In this document: positions 8,563-17,392 of the stretch, one piece after another
Layout: the number at the start of each line of letters is the position of its first letter
Numbering within the stretch: position 1 is the first letter of the stretch
DNA from: Sanguibacter inulinus
GTDB taxonomy: Bacteria > Actinomycetota > Actinomycetes > Actinomycetales > Cellulomonadaceae
NCBI RefSeq assembly: GCF_013415325.1
Contig: NZ_JACBYE010000013.1
Span: forward strand, 1 to 64,000
Direction of reading: 5' to 3'
Length of the DNA: 64,000 bases
Position numbers and translations under genes: made by a program
Notes under the pieces: model-generated
The model's database searches: none
What the model was told of the DNA's origin: nothing
Seen by the model: the letters and a program-made list of their open reading frames with translations, nothing else

Positions 8563-9498
8563 ATGGCACGCATCTACGACGACGTCACCCAGCTCATCGG
8601 CAACACCCCGCTCGTCCGCCTCAACAAGCTCACCGAGGGCGTCGGCGCGACCGTCGTCGCCAAGCTCGAGTACTACAACCCCGCGAACTCGGTCAAGGAC
8701 CGCATCGGTGTCTCGATCATCGACGCGGCCGAGGCGTCGGGGGCGCTCAAGCCTGGTGGGACCATCGTCGAGGCCACCTCGGGCAACACCGGCATCGCGC
8801 TCGCCTTCGTCGGCGCAGCCCGCGGCTACGACGTCGTCCTCACCATGCCGGAGAGCATGTCGAAGGAGCGTCGCGCCCTGCTGCGCGCCTACGGCGCCGA
8901 GCTCATCCTCACCCCTGCGGCCGAGGGCATGAAGGGCGCTGTCAACAAGGCCAACGAGGTCGCTGCCGAGCGCCCTGGGTCGATCCTCGCGAGCCAGTTC
9001 GCCAACGAGGCCAACCCGGCCATCCACCGTGCGACCACGGCCGAGGAGATCTGGGCCGACACCGACGGCGAGATCGACATCTTCGTGGCCGGCATCGGCA
9101 CGGGTGGCACCATCACCGGCGTCGGGCAGGTGCTCAAGGAGCGCAAGCCCGAGGTCAAGATCATCGCCGTCGAGCCCGCCGAGTCGCCGATCCTCAACGG
9201 CGGGCAGCCCGGGCCTCACAAGATCCAGGGCATCGGGGCCAACTTCGTCCCCGACATCCTCGACACGACCGTCTACGACGAGGTCTTCGACGTCGACGCC
9301 GAGACCTCGGTCGCGGTCGCCCGCCGTGCCGCGAAGGAAGAGGGGCTCCTCGTGGGCATCTCCTCCGGCGCTGCGATCCACGCCGCGCTCGAGATCGGCA
9401 AGCGCCCGGAGAACGACGGCAAGCTCATCGTCGTGATCGTGCCGTCCTTCGGGGAGCGCTACCTCACGTCGATCCTCTACGCGGACCTGCTCGACTGA
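8563..9498 (+). CDS. cysK: Cysteine synthase A (O-acetylserine sulfhydrylase)
   Basis: 311 residues; fold-type II PLP enzyme making cysteine from O-acetylserine and sulfide. PLP lysine is Lys46 in [15 protein letters not shown] binds the substrate carboxylate; GTGGTITG cradles the phosphate. Start ATG 8563 has GAAGAGGA upstream. cysE follows 120 bp later, so the two steps from serine to cysteine are adjacent; CysE and CysK also form the cysteine synthase complex through the CysE C-terminal Ile, and the CysE here indeed ends in Phe-Ile. Confidence 0.97.
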   Translation: MARIYDDVTQLIGNTPLVRLNKLTEGVGATVVAKLEYYNPANSVKDRIGVSIIDAAEASGALKPGGTIVEATSGNTGIALAFVGAARGYDVVLTMPESMSKERRALLRAYGAELILTPAAEGMKGAVNKANEVAAERPGSILASQFANEANPAIHRATTAEEIWADTDGEIDIFVAGIGTGGTITGVGQVLKERKPEVKIIAVEPAESPILNGGQPGPHKIQGIGANFVPDILDTTVYDEVFDVDAETSVAVARRAAKEEGLLVGISSGAAIHAALEIGKRPENDGKLIVVIVPSFGERYLTSILYADLLD

Positions 9499-9554
9499 GC
9501 CCAGCCCGCCCGGCCAGCTGCGTCCTCGCACTGACGCGGCAGGCCTGCTGCACC

Positions 9555-9590
9555 AGGTCCCGTGCACGCCCGTCGGCGCGCACGGGACCT
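9555..9590 (+). terminator. Hairpin between cysK and cysE
   Basis: 11-bp stem (9555-9565 with 9580-9590) with a 14-nt loop. It may be an attenuator lowering cysE relative to cysK or a processing site; it ends 28 bp before the cysE ATG. Confidence 0.5.
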
Positions 9591-9618
9591 CTTCGCCTCT
9601 GACGACCCAAGGACTCTC

Positions 9619-10203
9619 ATGTCACGCCTCACCGCCGCCTGGACGCTGCTCCGCGAAGACCTCCAGGTCGCACGCGACCGCGACCCGGCTGCCCGCAGCT
9701 CGCTCGAGGTCGCCCTGGCCTACCCCGGGGTCCACGCCGTCTGGGCGCACAGGGTGACCCACCGGATGTGGCGCAACCCGGCACTGCGCCTGCCGGCCCG
9801 GCTGCTCTCGCAGGCGACGCGCTCGGCGACAGGCATCGAGATCCACCCGGCGGCGACCATCGGCCGTCGGCTGTTCATCGACCACGGCATGGGTGTCGTC
9901 GTCGGCGAGACGTCGGTCGTCGGTGACGATGTCACCCTCTTCCACGGCACCACCCTCGGTGGACGCTCGATGACCCACGGAAAGCGGCACCCCACGATCG
10001 GCGACAGGGTGGTCGTCGGCGCGGGGGCGAAGGTGCTCGGCGCCGTCACGGTCGGTCACGACGCGCAGATCGGCGCGAACGCCGTGGTCGTGAAAGACGT
10101 CCCGGACGGCACCGTCGCCGTCGGCGTCCCGGCGGTCGTCAGGGGGCGCCCCGCGGCGTCCCCGGGGGTCGACTACTGCGAAGACCCTGCGATCTTCATC
10201 TGA
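9619..10203 (+). CDS. cysE: Serine O-acetyltransferase
   Basis: 194 residues. It has a short N-terminal helical region and a left-handed beta-helix made of hexapeptide repeats ([20 protein letters not shown]), with the catalytic His and Asp in [13 protein letters not shown]. It acetylates serine for CysK. Start ATG 9619 has AAGGA 6 nt upstream. The C-terminus ends DPAIFI; the terminal Ile inserts into the CysK active site in known complexes. The gene probably shares the cysK transcript through a hairpin. Confidence 0.96.
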   Translation: MSRLTAAWTLLREDLQVARDRDPAARSSLEVALAYPGVHAVWAHRVTHRMWRNPALRLPARLLSQATRSATGIEIHPAATIGRRLFIDHGMGVVVGETSVVGDDVTLFHGTTLGGRSMTHGKRHPTIGDRVVVGAGAKVLGAVTVGHDAQIGANAVVVKDVPDGTVAVGVPAVVRGRPAASPGVDYCEDPAIFI

Positions 10204-10330
10204 GACAAGGGCGGCGAGCGGGACCGCGAGGTCCTCGAGCCGTGCAGGATCATGTCCTCCGGTCACGCGGTCCACCAGCACGCCGGTGCACGAGTTCGCG
10301 GGTCGCGGGTCCACCGCGCCGCCCGCCAAA

Positions 10331-10402
10331 CCTCCAGACCTCCAGACCTCCAGACCTCCAGACCTCCAGACCTCCAGACCTCCAGACCTCCAGACCTCCA
10401 GA
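10331..10402. repeat. (CCTCCAGA)9 tandem array
   Basis: Nine perfect copies of an 8-bp unit. It lies between cysE and the GntR-type gene, ending 41 bp before the putative operator and 71 bp before the start codon, so copy-number changes would alter upstream promoter spacing. Because 8 is not a multiple of 3, any reading frame through it would shift with copy number; I see no gene that uses it. Confidence 0.97.
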
Positions 10403-10443
10403 CGTACGGTCAGCCAGGCGGACGCCACACATCTCACTTGTGC

Positions 10444-10463
10444 TAGTTGCGATAGAACAACTA
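10444..10463. promoter_or_regulatory. Putative GntR/YtrA operator
   Basis: Inverted repeat TAGTTG-N8-CAACTA ending 10 bp before the ATG of the GntR-type gene. Position and symmetry suggest autorepression by the product. Confidence 0.55.
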
Positions 10464-10473
10464 CTGTTGCGTC

Positions 10474-10827
10474 ATGCTCTTCCGCATCGACCCGACAGCC
10501 GGCGAGCCGCTGTTCGCCCAGCTCGCGACCCAGGTGCGCCTCGGGGTCGCACGCGGCGACCTCGCCGTCGGCGAGAGGCTGCCCTCGGCCCGTGAGCTCG
10601 CCACCTCGCTCGACCTCAACGTCCACACGGTCCTGCGCGCCTACCAGGACCTTCGCGACGACGGGCTGATCGACCTGCGTCGCGGACGCGGGGCCGTCGT
10701 GACGGAGCGCGCCGGCGCCGACTTCGCGACGCTCCGCGACGCCGTCGCCGCCGTCGCCGCCGAGTCCCGCGCCCTGAACCTCTCACCCGAGACCACGCTC
10801 GCCCTGCTCAAGGAGGCCCTCTCATGA
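10474..10827 (+). CDS. GntR-family (YtrA-type) transcriptional regulator
   Basis: 117 residues: a winged helix-turn-helix (about residues 10-75; PSARELATSLDLNVHTVLRAY) followed by a short helical C-terminus of the YtrA type, with no effector domain. YtrA-type repressors usually control an operon in which they are the first gene. That fits here: the next gene, a DUF1648 membrane protein, overlaps the stop by 4 bp, and a palindrome sits just upstream of the start. The ATG at 10474 has no good ribosome-binding site, so the message may be leaderless or nearly so. Confidence 0.9.
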   Translation: MLFRIDPTAGEPLFAQLATQVRLGVARGDLAVGERLPSARELATSLDLNVHTVLRAYQDLRDDGLIDLRRGRGAVVTERAGADFATLRDAVAAVAAESRALNLSPETTLALLKEALS

Positions 10828-11855
10828 CCACCGCCCGCAGCACCCGACCAGGGCCCGTCCAGCATCGGGGGTCGACCACTCTCCTCGGGCTGGTCCTACC
10901 TCTCGTCATCCTCGTGGCGGGCGCGGGCGTCGCAGCATCCTGGCGTGACGAGCTGCCCGCACGCGTCGCGACCCACTGGGGCAGCGACGGTCCTGACGGC
11001 TTCAGCTCGCTGAGCACGCTGCTCGTCGGCACCGTCGCGGGGTGCGCAGTCCTGGTGGCCGCGTTCTGGGCCTTCGCCTTCTGGGCCGGGCGCGTCCGCA
11101 ACCTCCGGCAGCTCGCGGTCGGTCTGAACGTCGGGGTCGCCACACTCGTCGCCGCCCTCACAGTCGGCACCCTCGCCCCGCAACGAGGCCTGACCGACGG
11201 GTCTGAGGTCGGGGGCGTCGGACTCGCCATCACCGTGGCAGTCGTCGGTGCTCTCGCGCTCGGGCTGCTCGTCGCGCTCGTGCTCCCCCGTGACGAGCCC
11301 TCCCCCGAGACCGACAGACCTCGCGACGACGTCCCGCGCATCCCTCTCACCGCAGACGAGCGGGCCGTGTGGGTCCGCAGGACCTCGAGCTCGACGGGGA
11401 TGGTCATCACGCTGCTCGCCGCCGTGCTCGTCGCAGCAGCCGTCACGACAGCAGGGACCTGGGGCCTGCTGGCCGTCCCGGTCGCCCTGGTGCTGCTGAG
11501 CCTGGCGATGTTCTCGTGGATCGTGACAGTCGACGTCACCGGGCTCACCGTCCGCTCGACCCTCGGTGTGCCGCGCAAGCACCTGCCCGTCGACGAGATC
11601 GTGGACGCGACGGTCGACGACGTGGTCCCGCTGCGCGACTTCGGCGGCTACGGGTGGCGGACGTCGACCGACGGACGGACCGGCGTGGTCATCCGCGGGG
11701 GCGAGACCCTCGAGGTGCGGTCGACCGGTGGCCGCCGCTTCGTCGTCACGGTCGACGACGCCGCGACCGCAGCGGCGCTGCTCAACGCCTTCGCCGACAG
11801 GCACCGCGCGGCCCGTCCGGCCGGGACTCCTGAGAGCACCGCCGAAGAGAGCTAG
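10824..11855 (+). CDS. DUF1648-family integral membrane protein
   Basis: 343 residues. The first transmembrane helix is followed by a DELPARVATHWGSDGPDGF motif typical of DUF1648. Further membrane segments lie at about 60-80, 95-115 and 130-155, then two between 190 and 235, and a C-terminal PH-like domain containing GLTVRSTLGVPRKHLP. Such proteins (SdpI-like N-domain) are often regulated by adjacent YtrA repressors; a role in envelope stress or peptide immunity is an inference. ATGA overlap with the regulator indicates translational coupling. Confidence 0.8.
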   Translation: MTTARSTRPGPVQHRGSTTLLGLVLPLVILVAGAGVAASWRDELPARVATHWGSDGPDGFSSLSTLLVGTVAGCAVLVAAFWAFAFWAGRVRNLRQLAVGLNVGVATLVAALTVGTLAPQRGLTDGSEVGGVGLAITVAVVGALALGLLVALVLPRDEPSPETDRPRDDVPRIPLTADERAVWVRRTSSSTGMVITLLAAVLVAAAVTTAGTWGLLAVPVALVLLSLAMFSWIVTVDVTGLTVRSTLGVPRKHLPVDEIVDATVDDVVPLRDFGGYGWRTSTDGRTGVVIRGGETLEVRSTGGRRFVVTVDDAATAAALLNAFADRHRAARPAGTPESTAEES

Positions 11856-11893
11856 GCTCGCTGGGTCCTACCCCCTCACCGTCGAGGAGACGC

Positions 11894-12940
11894 ATGCGCA
11901 TCGGACTGCACACCGGATACTGGTCGGCCGGCCCCCCTGAGGGCATGGCCGAGGCCGTGGTCGAGGCAGACGCCCTCGGCGTCGACTCCGTCTGGACCGC
12001 CGAGGCCTACGGCTCGGACGCCCTCACCCCGCTCGCCTGGTGGGGTTCGAGGACGGAGCGGATCCGGCTCGGTACGGCCGTCGCGCAGATCTCGGCCCGG
12101 ACCCCGACGGCCACGGCGATGGCCGCACTGACCCTCGACCACCTCAGCGGCGGTCGCTTCGTGCTCGGTCTCGGCGTCTCCGGCCCGCAGGTCGTCGAGG
12201 GCTGGTACGGCCAGCCCTACCCGCGTCCGCTGGCCCGGACCCGCGAGTACGTGGACATCGTGCGTCAGGTGCTGCGTCGCGAGGCCCCGGTCACGGCCCC
12301 TGGCCCGACCTACCCGCTCCCCCTCGACGAGAGCACGGCCGGCGGGCGCCCCGTCACAGGCTTCGGCAAGGCGCTCCGCTCGACGGTCCGTCCGCTGCGC
12401 GCCGACCTGCCGATCCACCTCGCCGCAGAAGGCCCCAAGAACATCGCGCTCGCCGCGGAGATCGCCGACGGGTGGCTCCCGCTGTTCTACGCCCCACGCC
12501 TCGACCACGAGTTCCGTGAGCTCCTCGACGACGGCTTCGCGCGGCGCGGACCCGGGCTGAGGCCTGCGGCGGACTTCGAGGTCTCGGCGACGGTGCCTGT
12601 CGTCGTGCACGACGACCCGGAGCAGGCTGCCGACCAGGTCCGGCCCTTCATCGCGCTCTACGTCGGCGGCATGGGGGCGAAGGGCGCCAACTACCACCGC
12701 AACGCTGTCGACAGGCTCGGCTACAGCGAGGCGGCGGACGAGATCCAGGCGCACTACCTCGCGGGCGACCGCGAGCGCGCCGCAGCAGCCGTGCCGCGCG
12801 AGCTGGTGGACGACATCGCGCTGGTCGGCTCGTCCGAGAGGATCCGCGAGCGGCTGGCGCTGTGGGAGCAGACCGCGGTGACGACTGTCGTGGTCCAGGG
12901 CGACGCCGCGGCGCTGCGGGCGGTCATGGCTGCTGCCTGA
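11894..12940 (+). CDS. LLM-class F420-dependent oxidoreductase
   Basis: 348 residues, a luciferase-like TIM barrel. The N-terminus MRIGLHTGYW, LGTAVAQI and the RFVLGLGVSGPQVVEGW motif match F420-dependent members of the family; the physiological substrate cannot be told. It begins at ATG 11894 with GAGGAG at a good distance, and a TAGGCT -10 element lies at 11853-11858. It appears monocistronic. Confidence 0.9.
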   Translation: MRIGLHTGYWSAGPPEGMAEAVVEADALGVDSVWTAEAYGSDALTPLAWWGSRTERIRLGTAVAQISARTPTATAMAALTLDHLSGGRFVLGLGVSGPQVVEGWYGQPYPRPLARTREYVDIVRQVLRREAPVTAPGPTYPLPLDESTAGGRPVTGFGKALRSTVRPLRADLPIHLAAEGPKNIALAAEIADGWLPLFYAPRLDHEFRELLDDGFARRGPGLRPAADFEVSATVPVVVHDDPEQAADQVRPFIALYVGGMGAKGANYHRNAVDRLGYSEAADEIQAHYLAGDRERAAAAVPRELVDDIALVGSSERIRERLALWEQTAVTTVVVQGDAAALRAVMAAA

Positions 12941-13074
12941 GGGGCTCAGAGCGACCAGGCCGGCTGGTTCTGGCGCCGCCGGGCCCGTCGGGGTGGCGAC
13001 GTCTGACCGCTTCTGCCAGGCACAGTGCCGTCGTAGCAGACTCGAGCCGCGCGCAGGTCTCGGGCGGTCCGGTG

Positions 13075-13425
13075 TCAGACGGACTCGGACCCCGATCCCG
13101 CACTCAGGTCCATCTGCTCGTCCCAGTCCACCCGGGCGGCTCGGAGGTCGACGCGCGAGCCGTCGGGGACGAGAGGGCACCCCTCGTCGCGCAGCAGGTC
13201 TAGCGCACGCGTGACGTGGTGGGCCGGTGGCCTCCCCTGCGCGTTGACCACGCGCCACCACGGGACCGCCCCGCCGGAATCGCGCAGCGCAGCGCCGACC
13301 TGGCGAGGTCCGCCGCGGCCGAGCCGTCGCCCGACGACCTCGGCCACGTCGCCGTAGGTCGTCGCCGACCCGCGCGGGACCGTCTCGACGACGTCGAGCA
13401 CGCTCTCCAGGTACTCCTCGTCCAC
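13075..13425 (-). CDS. Alkyltransferase-like DNA-binding protein (MGMT family, no active Cys)
   Basis: 116 residues. It has the MGMT C-terminal domain fold: VPRGSATTYGDVA, helix-turn-helix RQVGAALR, and PWWRVVNAQG where true methyltransferases have PCHRV. Trp56 replaces the acceptor Cys, so it cannot accept alkyl groups; such ATL proteins bind O6-alkylguanine and hand it to nucleotide excision repair. I choose the GTG at 13425 over the one at 13431 because TAGTCT lies exactly 6 nt upstream, the leaderless spacing common in this window. Converges with the LLM gene and diverges from the Eis-like gene. Confidence 0.88.
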   Translation of the reverse strand: MDEEYLESVLDVVETVPRGSATTYGDVAEVVGRRLGRGGPRQVGAALRDSGGAVPWWRVVNAQGRPPAHHVTRALDLLRDEGCPLVPDGSRVDLRAARVDWDEQMDLSAGSGSESV

Positions 13426-13431
13426 CCGCAC

Positions 13432-13437
13432 AGACTA
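13432..13437 (-). promoter_or_regulatory. Leaderless -10 element of the ATL gene
   Basis: TAGTCT on the minus strand, 6 nt before GTG 13425. It touches the alternative GTG at 13431, which would therefore lie upstream of the transcript start. Confidence 0.5.
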
Positions 13438-13487
13438 CGCACCGTAAAACCCTGGCCCCTGTCGGTGGCCGCTGGCAGAGTCGAGGC

Positions 13488-14807
13488 ATGGCACTCCCCG
13501 ACGGCTACACCCAGATCCAGCTGCCCGAGTCACGACGCGACGAGCTCATCGAGCTCGACCACTGGACCTTCCCGTCCCCGGTCGACCCCGCAGAGTCCAA
13601 GAAGCTGCCGCTGCCGCTGACCTGGGAGCGGACCCGTGGGGTGATCGTCGAGACCCCCGACCCTGACGCCGTCCCCATCGACGGGGCCGTCCCGGTCCGG
13701 CAGAGCCTCGCGGCCATCCACTCGTCGTACCCCTTCAGCAGGTTCCCCGTCCCGGGCGCCGAGATCCCTGTCGCCGGTCTCACCTGGGTGGGCGTCCACC
13801 CTCAGCACCGTCGCCGCGGCATCCTCTCGGCGATGATCGACCAGCACTTCGCCGACTGCGTGGAGCGGGGTGAGACTGTCTCGGCTCTCTTCGCCGCCGA
13901 GGCCGCGATCTACGGCCGCTTCGGCTACGGCCTGGCCGCCCAGGACCTGCGGCTCACCGTCCCCCGCGGGGCGACGCTCCGTCCTGTCGCGGGCTCGGAG
14001 GACCTCACCGTGAGGATCGAGACGCTCGACCCCGCCGTCCACGGCGAGCTCGTGAGCGACCTGCACGCCCGCGCCGGACGGCAGCCCACCCCGGCATCGG
14101 GCATCAACAGGCCCGGGTGGGCGACCCGCGAGACCGACGAGCTGAGGACCGTCCACCTGGACGACCCCGCAGCCTTCCGCAACGGGCGCGAGCCGCGACG
14201 CATCGTCGTCGTCGAGTCGGACGGTGAGCCCCGGGGCTACACGACCTTCCGACGCAAGGTCGACTGGGGTCACACCGGTCCCCGCGGCACGGTCTCGACG
14301 GGCGAGGTCGTCGGGCTCGACCCTACGGCCACGCACAGGCTGTGGTCGACGATCCTCGACCTCGACCTCACGCACGAGATCGAGCCGTTCATGATCCCCC
14401 TCGACGACCCGATCGCCTCGCTGCTCGTCGACCCTCGGGCGGCAGCACCGAAGATCGCCGACAACGTCTGGGTGAGGATCGTCGACGTCCCCGGTGCGCT
14501 CGCCGCACGGACGTACACGACCGACCTCGACCTCGTCCTGCACGTCACCGACCCGCGACTGCCGACCAACGAGGGGTCCTGGCGGCTCACCGCGACAGCC
14601 TTCGGGCCCGCGACGGTGGTGCGGACCGACGACGCACCCGACCTCAGCCTGTCGGTGACAGAGCTGGGCGCTGCGTATCTGGGTGGCACGTCGCTCGCCG
14701 CCCTGGCGAGCGCGGGCCGCGTCGAAGAGCACACAGACGGTTCCCTGCTCCGCGCGGCGTCGGGCTTCGGGTGGCCCGTGGCACCGGTCTGCAGCTGGGT
14801 GTTCTGA
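13488..14807 (+). CDS. Eis-like GNAT N-acetyltransferase
   Basis: 439 residues. Tripartite Eis architecture: an N-terminal GNAT domain with the acetyl-CoA loop VHPQHRRRGILSAM (about 105-118) and AIYGRFGYG, a second GNAT-like domain, and a C-terminal SCP2-like sterol carrier domain ending in WVF. In M. tuberculosis Eis the C-terminal carboxylate of the last Phe is the catalytic base, and a terminal Phe is kept here. Eis enzymes acetylate aminoglycosides and other amines; the natural substrate is unknown. CAGAGT ends 6 nt before the ATG. An 18-copy repeat begins 17 bp after the stop. Confidence 0.9.
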   Translation: MALPDGYTQIQLPESRRDELIELDHWTFPSPVDPAESKKLPLPLTWERTRGVIVETPDPDAVPIDGAVPVRQSLAAIHSSYPFSRFPVPGAEIPVAGLTWVGVHPQHRRRGILSAMIDQHFADCVERGETVSALFAAEAAIYGRFGYGLAAQDLRLTVPRGATLRPVAGSEDLTVRIETLDPAVHGELVSDLHARAGRQPTPASGINRPGWATRETDELRTVHLDDPAAFRNGREPRRIVVVESDGEPRGYTTFRRKVDWGHTGPRGTVSTGEVVGLDPTATHRLWSTILDLDLTHEIEPFMIPLDDPIASLLVDPRAAAPKIADNVWVRIVDVPGALAARTYTTDLDLVLHVTDPRLPTNEGSWRLTATAFGPATVVRTDDAPDLSLSVTELGAAYLGGTSLAALASAGRVEEHTDGSLLRAASGFGWPVAPVCSWVF

Positions 14808-14823
14808 GCGGAGGTCTCACCGG

Positions 14824-14967
14824 GTCACCGAGTCACCGAGTCACCGAGTCACCGAGTCACCGAGTCACCGAGTCACCGAGTCACCGAGTCACCGAGTCAC
14901 CGAGTCACCGAGTCACCGGGTCACCGGGTCACCGGGTCACCGGGTCACCGGGTCACCGGGTCACCGG
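14824..14967. repeat. 18-copy 8-bp array in two blocks
   Basis: Eleven copies of GTCACCGA (14824-14911) followed by seven copies of GTCACCGG (14912-14967), no interruptions. It lies between converging genes; the TGA stop of the nei gene (complement of 14961-14963) is inside the last unit. The sharp switch of one base between blocks implies two separate rounds of expansion. Confidence 0.97.
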
Positions 14968-16085
14968 CGATCGTCGCGCTGACAGCTCGGGCACCAGAAG
15001 AGGTTGCGGCCTGCCATGTCTGATCGTGCGATCTCGGTCCCGCAGACCCGGCACGGCAGACCGTCGCGCTGGTACACGTAGAAGGACTCGTCGCGCGGCA
15101 CAGCACCAGGAGCGGCATCGGTGTTCTGGCGCACGGCCCGACGGCCTCGCGGCGGCGGAGCGCCTGCTCCGTCGCCGCGGTGCTCGGGGCGTGTCGTGAC
15201 GATCGCGCCGATCGCAGCGCCGTCGGCCATGAGGACGACGAGGTCGTCCCAGATCTCGTGGAGCACTTCGCTCGGCACGTCTCGCCCCGGGGTCGTCGGC
15301 GACTGACCGGCCCTGAACAGGGCCTCGGCGCGGTAGATGTTGCCGACGCCCGCCACGACGTCCTGGTTCATCAGCAGGAGACCTACGGCCGACCGCGACC
15401 TGCGGACCGCCGAGACGAACCGTTCCGGGTCGGCGTCGCTGCGCAGAGGGTCGGGCCCCAGACGCCGCTGGACCGCGAGCGCCGCCTCCGGGGAGATGAC
15501 CTCGCAGGCTGTCGGCCCGGTCAGGTCGGCGACGGCGTGGGCCGAGAGGATCCGCACGCGGACTGCTCCGCGAGGGTCGGGGGGCTCCCACACGTCCAGG
15601 TCTGCGTCGTCGCCCAGTGCGTCGTCGTCTCCAGCGCCCGCGATCCGGGACACGCTTCCCAGGGCACCGGAATCGCTCCGCCGGGTACTGGTCACGCCTG
15701 CCCGGGCACCGGTCGTGCTCCCCTCAGGAGCGGCGGCGGCGAGCACGGTCTCGCGCTCCCCCACCCTCTTACGCGGGGCACCGATGGCATGAGAGACCTC
15801 GGCGCTGCCGTCGCTCGCGAAGGTCCACGACCCGTAGAGCCCTAGGTGCACGCGCACCCACCGGAGGCCGTCTGCGAGGCCAGGGGCGCTCGGGCTGTGG
15901 TCGGCCGGCCCGAGCCCGAGGAACATCTGCTTGCCGACGGCCTCGGCCGCGTGCAGCACGAGGCCGTCGACGAGCGCCGCACCGGCGGCGAACCTGCCCT
16001 GAGGGCTGGACACCTCGACAGCCTGGCCACCGAAGACCTCACCGAAGGTGCGGGCGAGCCTGTGGACCGTGTGCCCCTCAGGCAC
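14961..16085 (-). CDS. nei: Endonuclease VIII-type DNA glycosylase (Nei/Fpg family)
   Basis: 374 residues starting MPEGHTVHR at GTG 16085; after Met removal Pro2 is the Schiff-base nucleophile and Glu3 the acid. Helix-two-turn-helix (LLMNQDVVAGVGNIYRAE) and a C-terminal zinc finger with CRVCG and CPSCQ are intact. It removes oxidised pyrimidines. It is about 100 residues longer than the usual 265-290, chiefly through a low-complexity insert at about 105-170 with Asp/Gly/Ala-rich sequence. The stop codon lies inside a tandem array. rpiB lies 87 bp upstream on the same strand, as in M. tuberculosis nei-rpiB. Confidence 0.93.
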   Translation of the reverse strand: MPEGHTVHRLARTFGEVFGGQAVEVSSPQGRFAAGAALVDGLVLHAAEAVGKQMFLGLGPADHSPSAPGLADGLRWVRVHLGLYGSWTFASDGSAEVSHAIGAPRKRVGERETVLAAAAPEGSTTGARAGVTSTRRSDSGALGSVSRIAGAGDDDALGDDADLDVWEPPDPRGAVRVRILSAHAVADLTGPTACEVISPEAALAVQRRLGPDPLRSDADPERFVSAVRRSRSAVGLLLMNQDVVAGVGNIYRAEALFRAGQSPTTPGRDVPSEVLHEIWDDLVVLMADGAAIGAIVTTRPEHRGDGAGAPPPRGRRAVRQNTDAAPGAVPRDESFYVYQRDGLPCRVCGTEIARSDMAGRNLFWCPSCQRDDRR

Positions 16086-16172
16086 GAGACCCCCCGGTCG
16101 CCGAAGACCGCCGACCTCGTGAGGCCACGAGCAGTCGGCGGTCCGGTCCGGCGGTGCAGTCCCCCACCAGGA

Positions 16173-16622
16173 TCAGCGTGCGGCCTCGTAGGCGGCGAGC
16201 TGGTCGATCCGGCGCTGGTGGCGCGGGTCGCCGCTGAAGGGCTCCGCGAGGAAGGCGTCGACGAAGGACGCCGCCTCGGCCACGGTGTGCTGGCGCCCGC
16301 CGACGGCGACGACGTTCGCGTCGTTGTGCTGGCGGCCCAGCCGAGCAGTGTCGAGGTTCCAGGCGAGCGCAGCCCGGACCCCGGGCACCTTGTTGGCCGC
16401 GATCTGCTCTCCGTTGCCGGAGCCGCCGATCACGACGCCGAGGCTGCCCGGGTCGGCCACGACGGCCTCGCCGGCCGCGAAGCAGAAGGACGGATAGTCG
16501 TCGAGGGCGTCGTACTCGTGGGCACCGTGGTCGACGACGTCGTGACCGGCGGTCGTCAGGTGCTCGACGAGGAAGCTCTTGAGCTCGTAGCCGGCATGGT
16601 CTGAAGCGATGTGAACGCGCAT
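16173..16622 (-). CDS. rpiB: Ribose-5-phosphate isomerase B
   Basis: 149 residues. SDHAGYELK at the N-terminus, the GGSGNGEQIAANK active-site loop and HNDANVVAVGGR are typical of RpiB of the mycobacterial subtype, which has Ser in place of the catalytic Cys of the E. coli enzyme. It interconverts ribose 5-phosphate and ribulose 5-phosphate. The ATG at 16622 is preceded at 6 nt by CATGAT, so the gene is probably leaderless. Nei follows on the same strand. Confidence 0.95.
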   Translation of the reverse strand: MRVHIASDHAGYELKSFLVEHLTTAGHDVVDHGAHEYDALDDYPSFCFAAGEAVVADPGSLGVVIGGSGNGEQIAANKVPGVRAALAWNLDTARLGRQHNDANVVAVGGRQHTVAEAASFVDAFLAEPFSGDPRHQRRIDQLAAYEAAR

Positions 16623-16642
16623 GCTCACATCATGCCGCAACT

Positions 16643-17392
16643 TCAGCTCCAGCCCTCGACCTTGGACAGGTTGACGATGTAGGCGCGGGTGCTGCGCTCG
16701 CCGGGCACGACGGCGCGGACGGTCTCCGCGCCGACGGCGTCGGGTGCGTGGACGAGGAGCGCGAAGGGCGGCGAGCCGGGGAAGACCGTCTCGGCAGGGA
16801 TGGCGACCTCGGGCTTGGACAGCTTGGAGACGAGAGTCTTCGTCAGCTGCTTGGACCCCGCCTTGTCGAGGGTGCTGACCTGCTGCGCGACGCCCGCCAT
16901 CCAGCGTGAGACCTCCTCGGACCCGAGGTGCGCCGGCACGATGACCTGGGGCACGACCTGGGAGTTGTTGGCCGCGAAGCGGAACGGCAGACCGAGGGCC
17001 TTGGCGACGTAGCCGTCGCGGGAGTACGCGGCGAAGGCGGCCTCGGTCCGCTTGCCGCGGGTCAGCTTGGAGACGACGAGCATGATGATCGCGAGCGGGA
17101 TGAGGATGATCGGTCCCCACACGTAGGCGACGAGCATCGGGTCGGTGCTGAAGTTCTCCCCCGTTGTGGAGAAGAACACCTCGAAGAACCTGTCGCCGCC
17201 CGCGTCGTACTCGCTCATGGTGCGGAACACGCTGACCAGGTTGTAGGCGAGCAGGGCGAGGCCGATGACGAGCAAGACGCCGAAGGCCTTCGCTGCGGCG
17301 CTCGACGGCGCCACGGCCTTCTGGAACCCCTGCGCGTCCGAGAGCTGACGGACGACGGGGTCGGGTGCGGTCCAGGGGGTGAGGGTCTGCAT
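16643..17392 (-). CDS. Membrane protein of unknown function
   Basis: 249 residues from ATG 17392, with AAGGAC 7 nt upstream. Two predicted transmembrane helices (about 36-56 and 88-108) separated by an outside loop, then a soluble domain of about 140 residues containing AYSRDGYVAKALG and ending SKVEGWS. I recognise no family. It sits 20 bp upstream of rpiB and is divergent from the M13 peptidase gene. Confidence 0.8.
   Translation of the reverse strand: MQTLTPWTAPDPVVRQLSDAQGFQKAVAPSSAAAKAFGVLLVIGLALLAYNLVSVFRTMSEYDAGGDRFFEVFFSTTGENFSTDPMLVAYVWGPIILIPLAIIMLVVSKLTRGKRTEAAFAAYSRDGYVAKALGLPFRFAANNSQVVPQVIVPAHLGSEEVSRWMAGVAQQVSTLDKAGSKQLTKTLVSKLSKPEVAIPAETVFPGSPPFALLVHAPDAVGAETVRAVVPGERSTRAYIVNLSKVEGWS

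Noticed and set aside
71-14967. Tandem arrays considered as CRISPR
   Set aside because: Units are 6-8 bp, directly adjacent, without spacers, and no cas genes are present.
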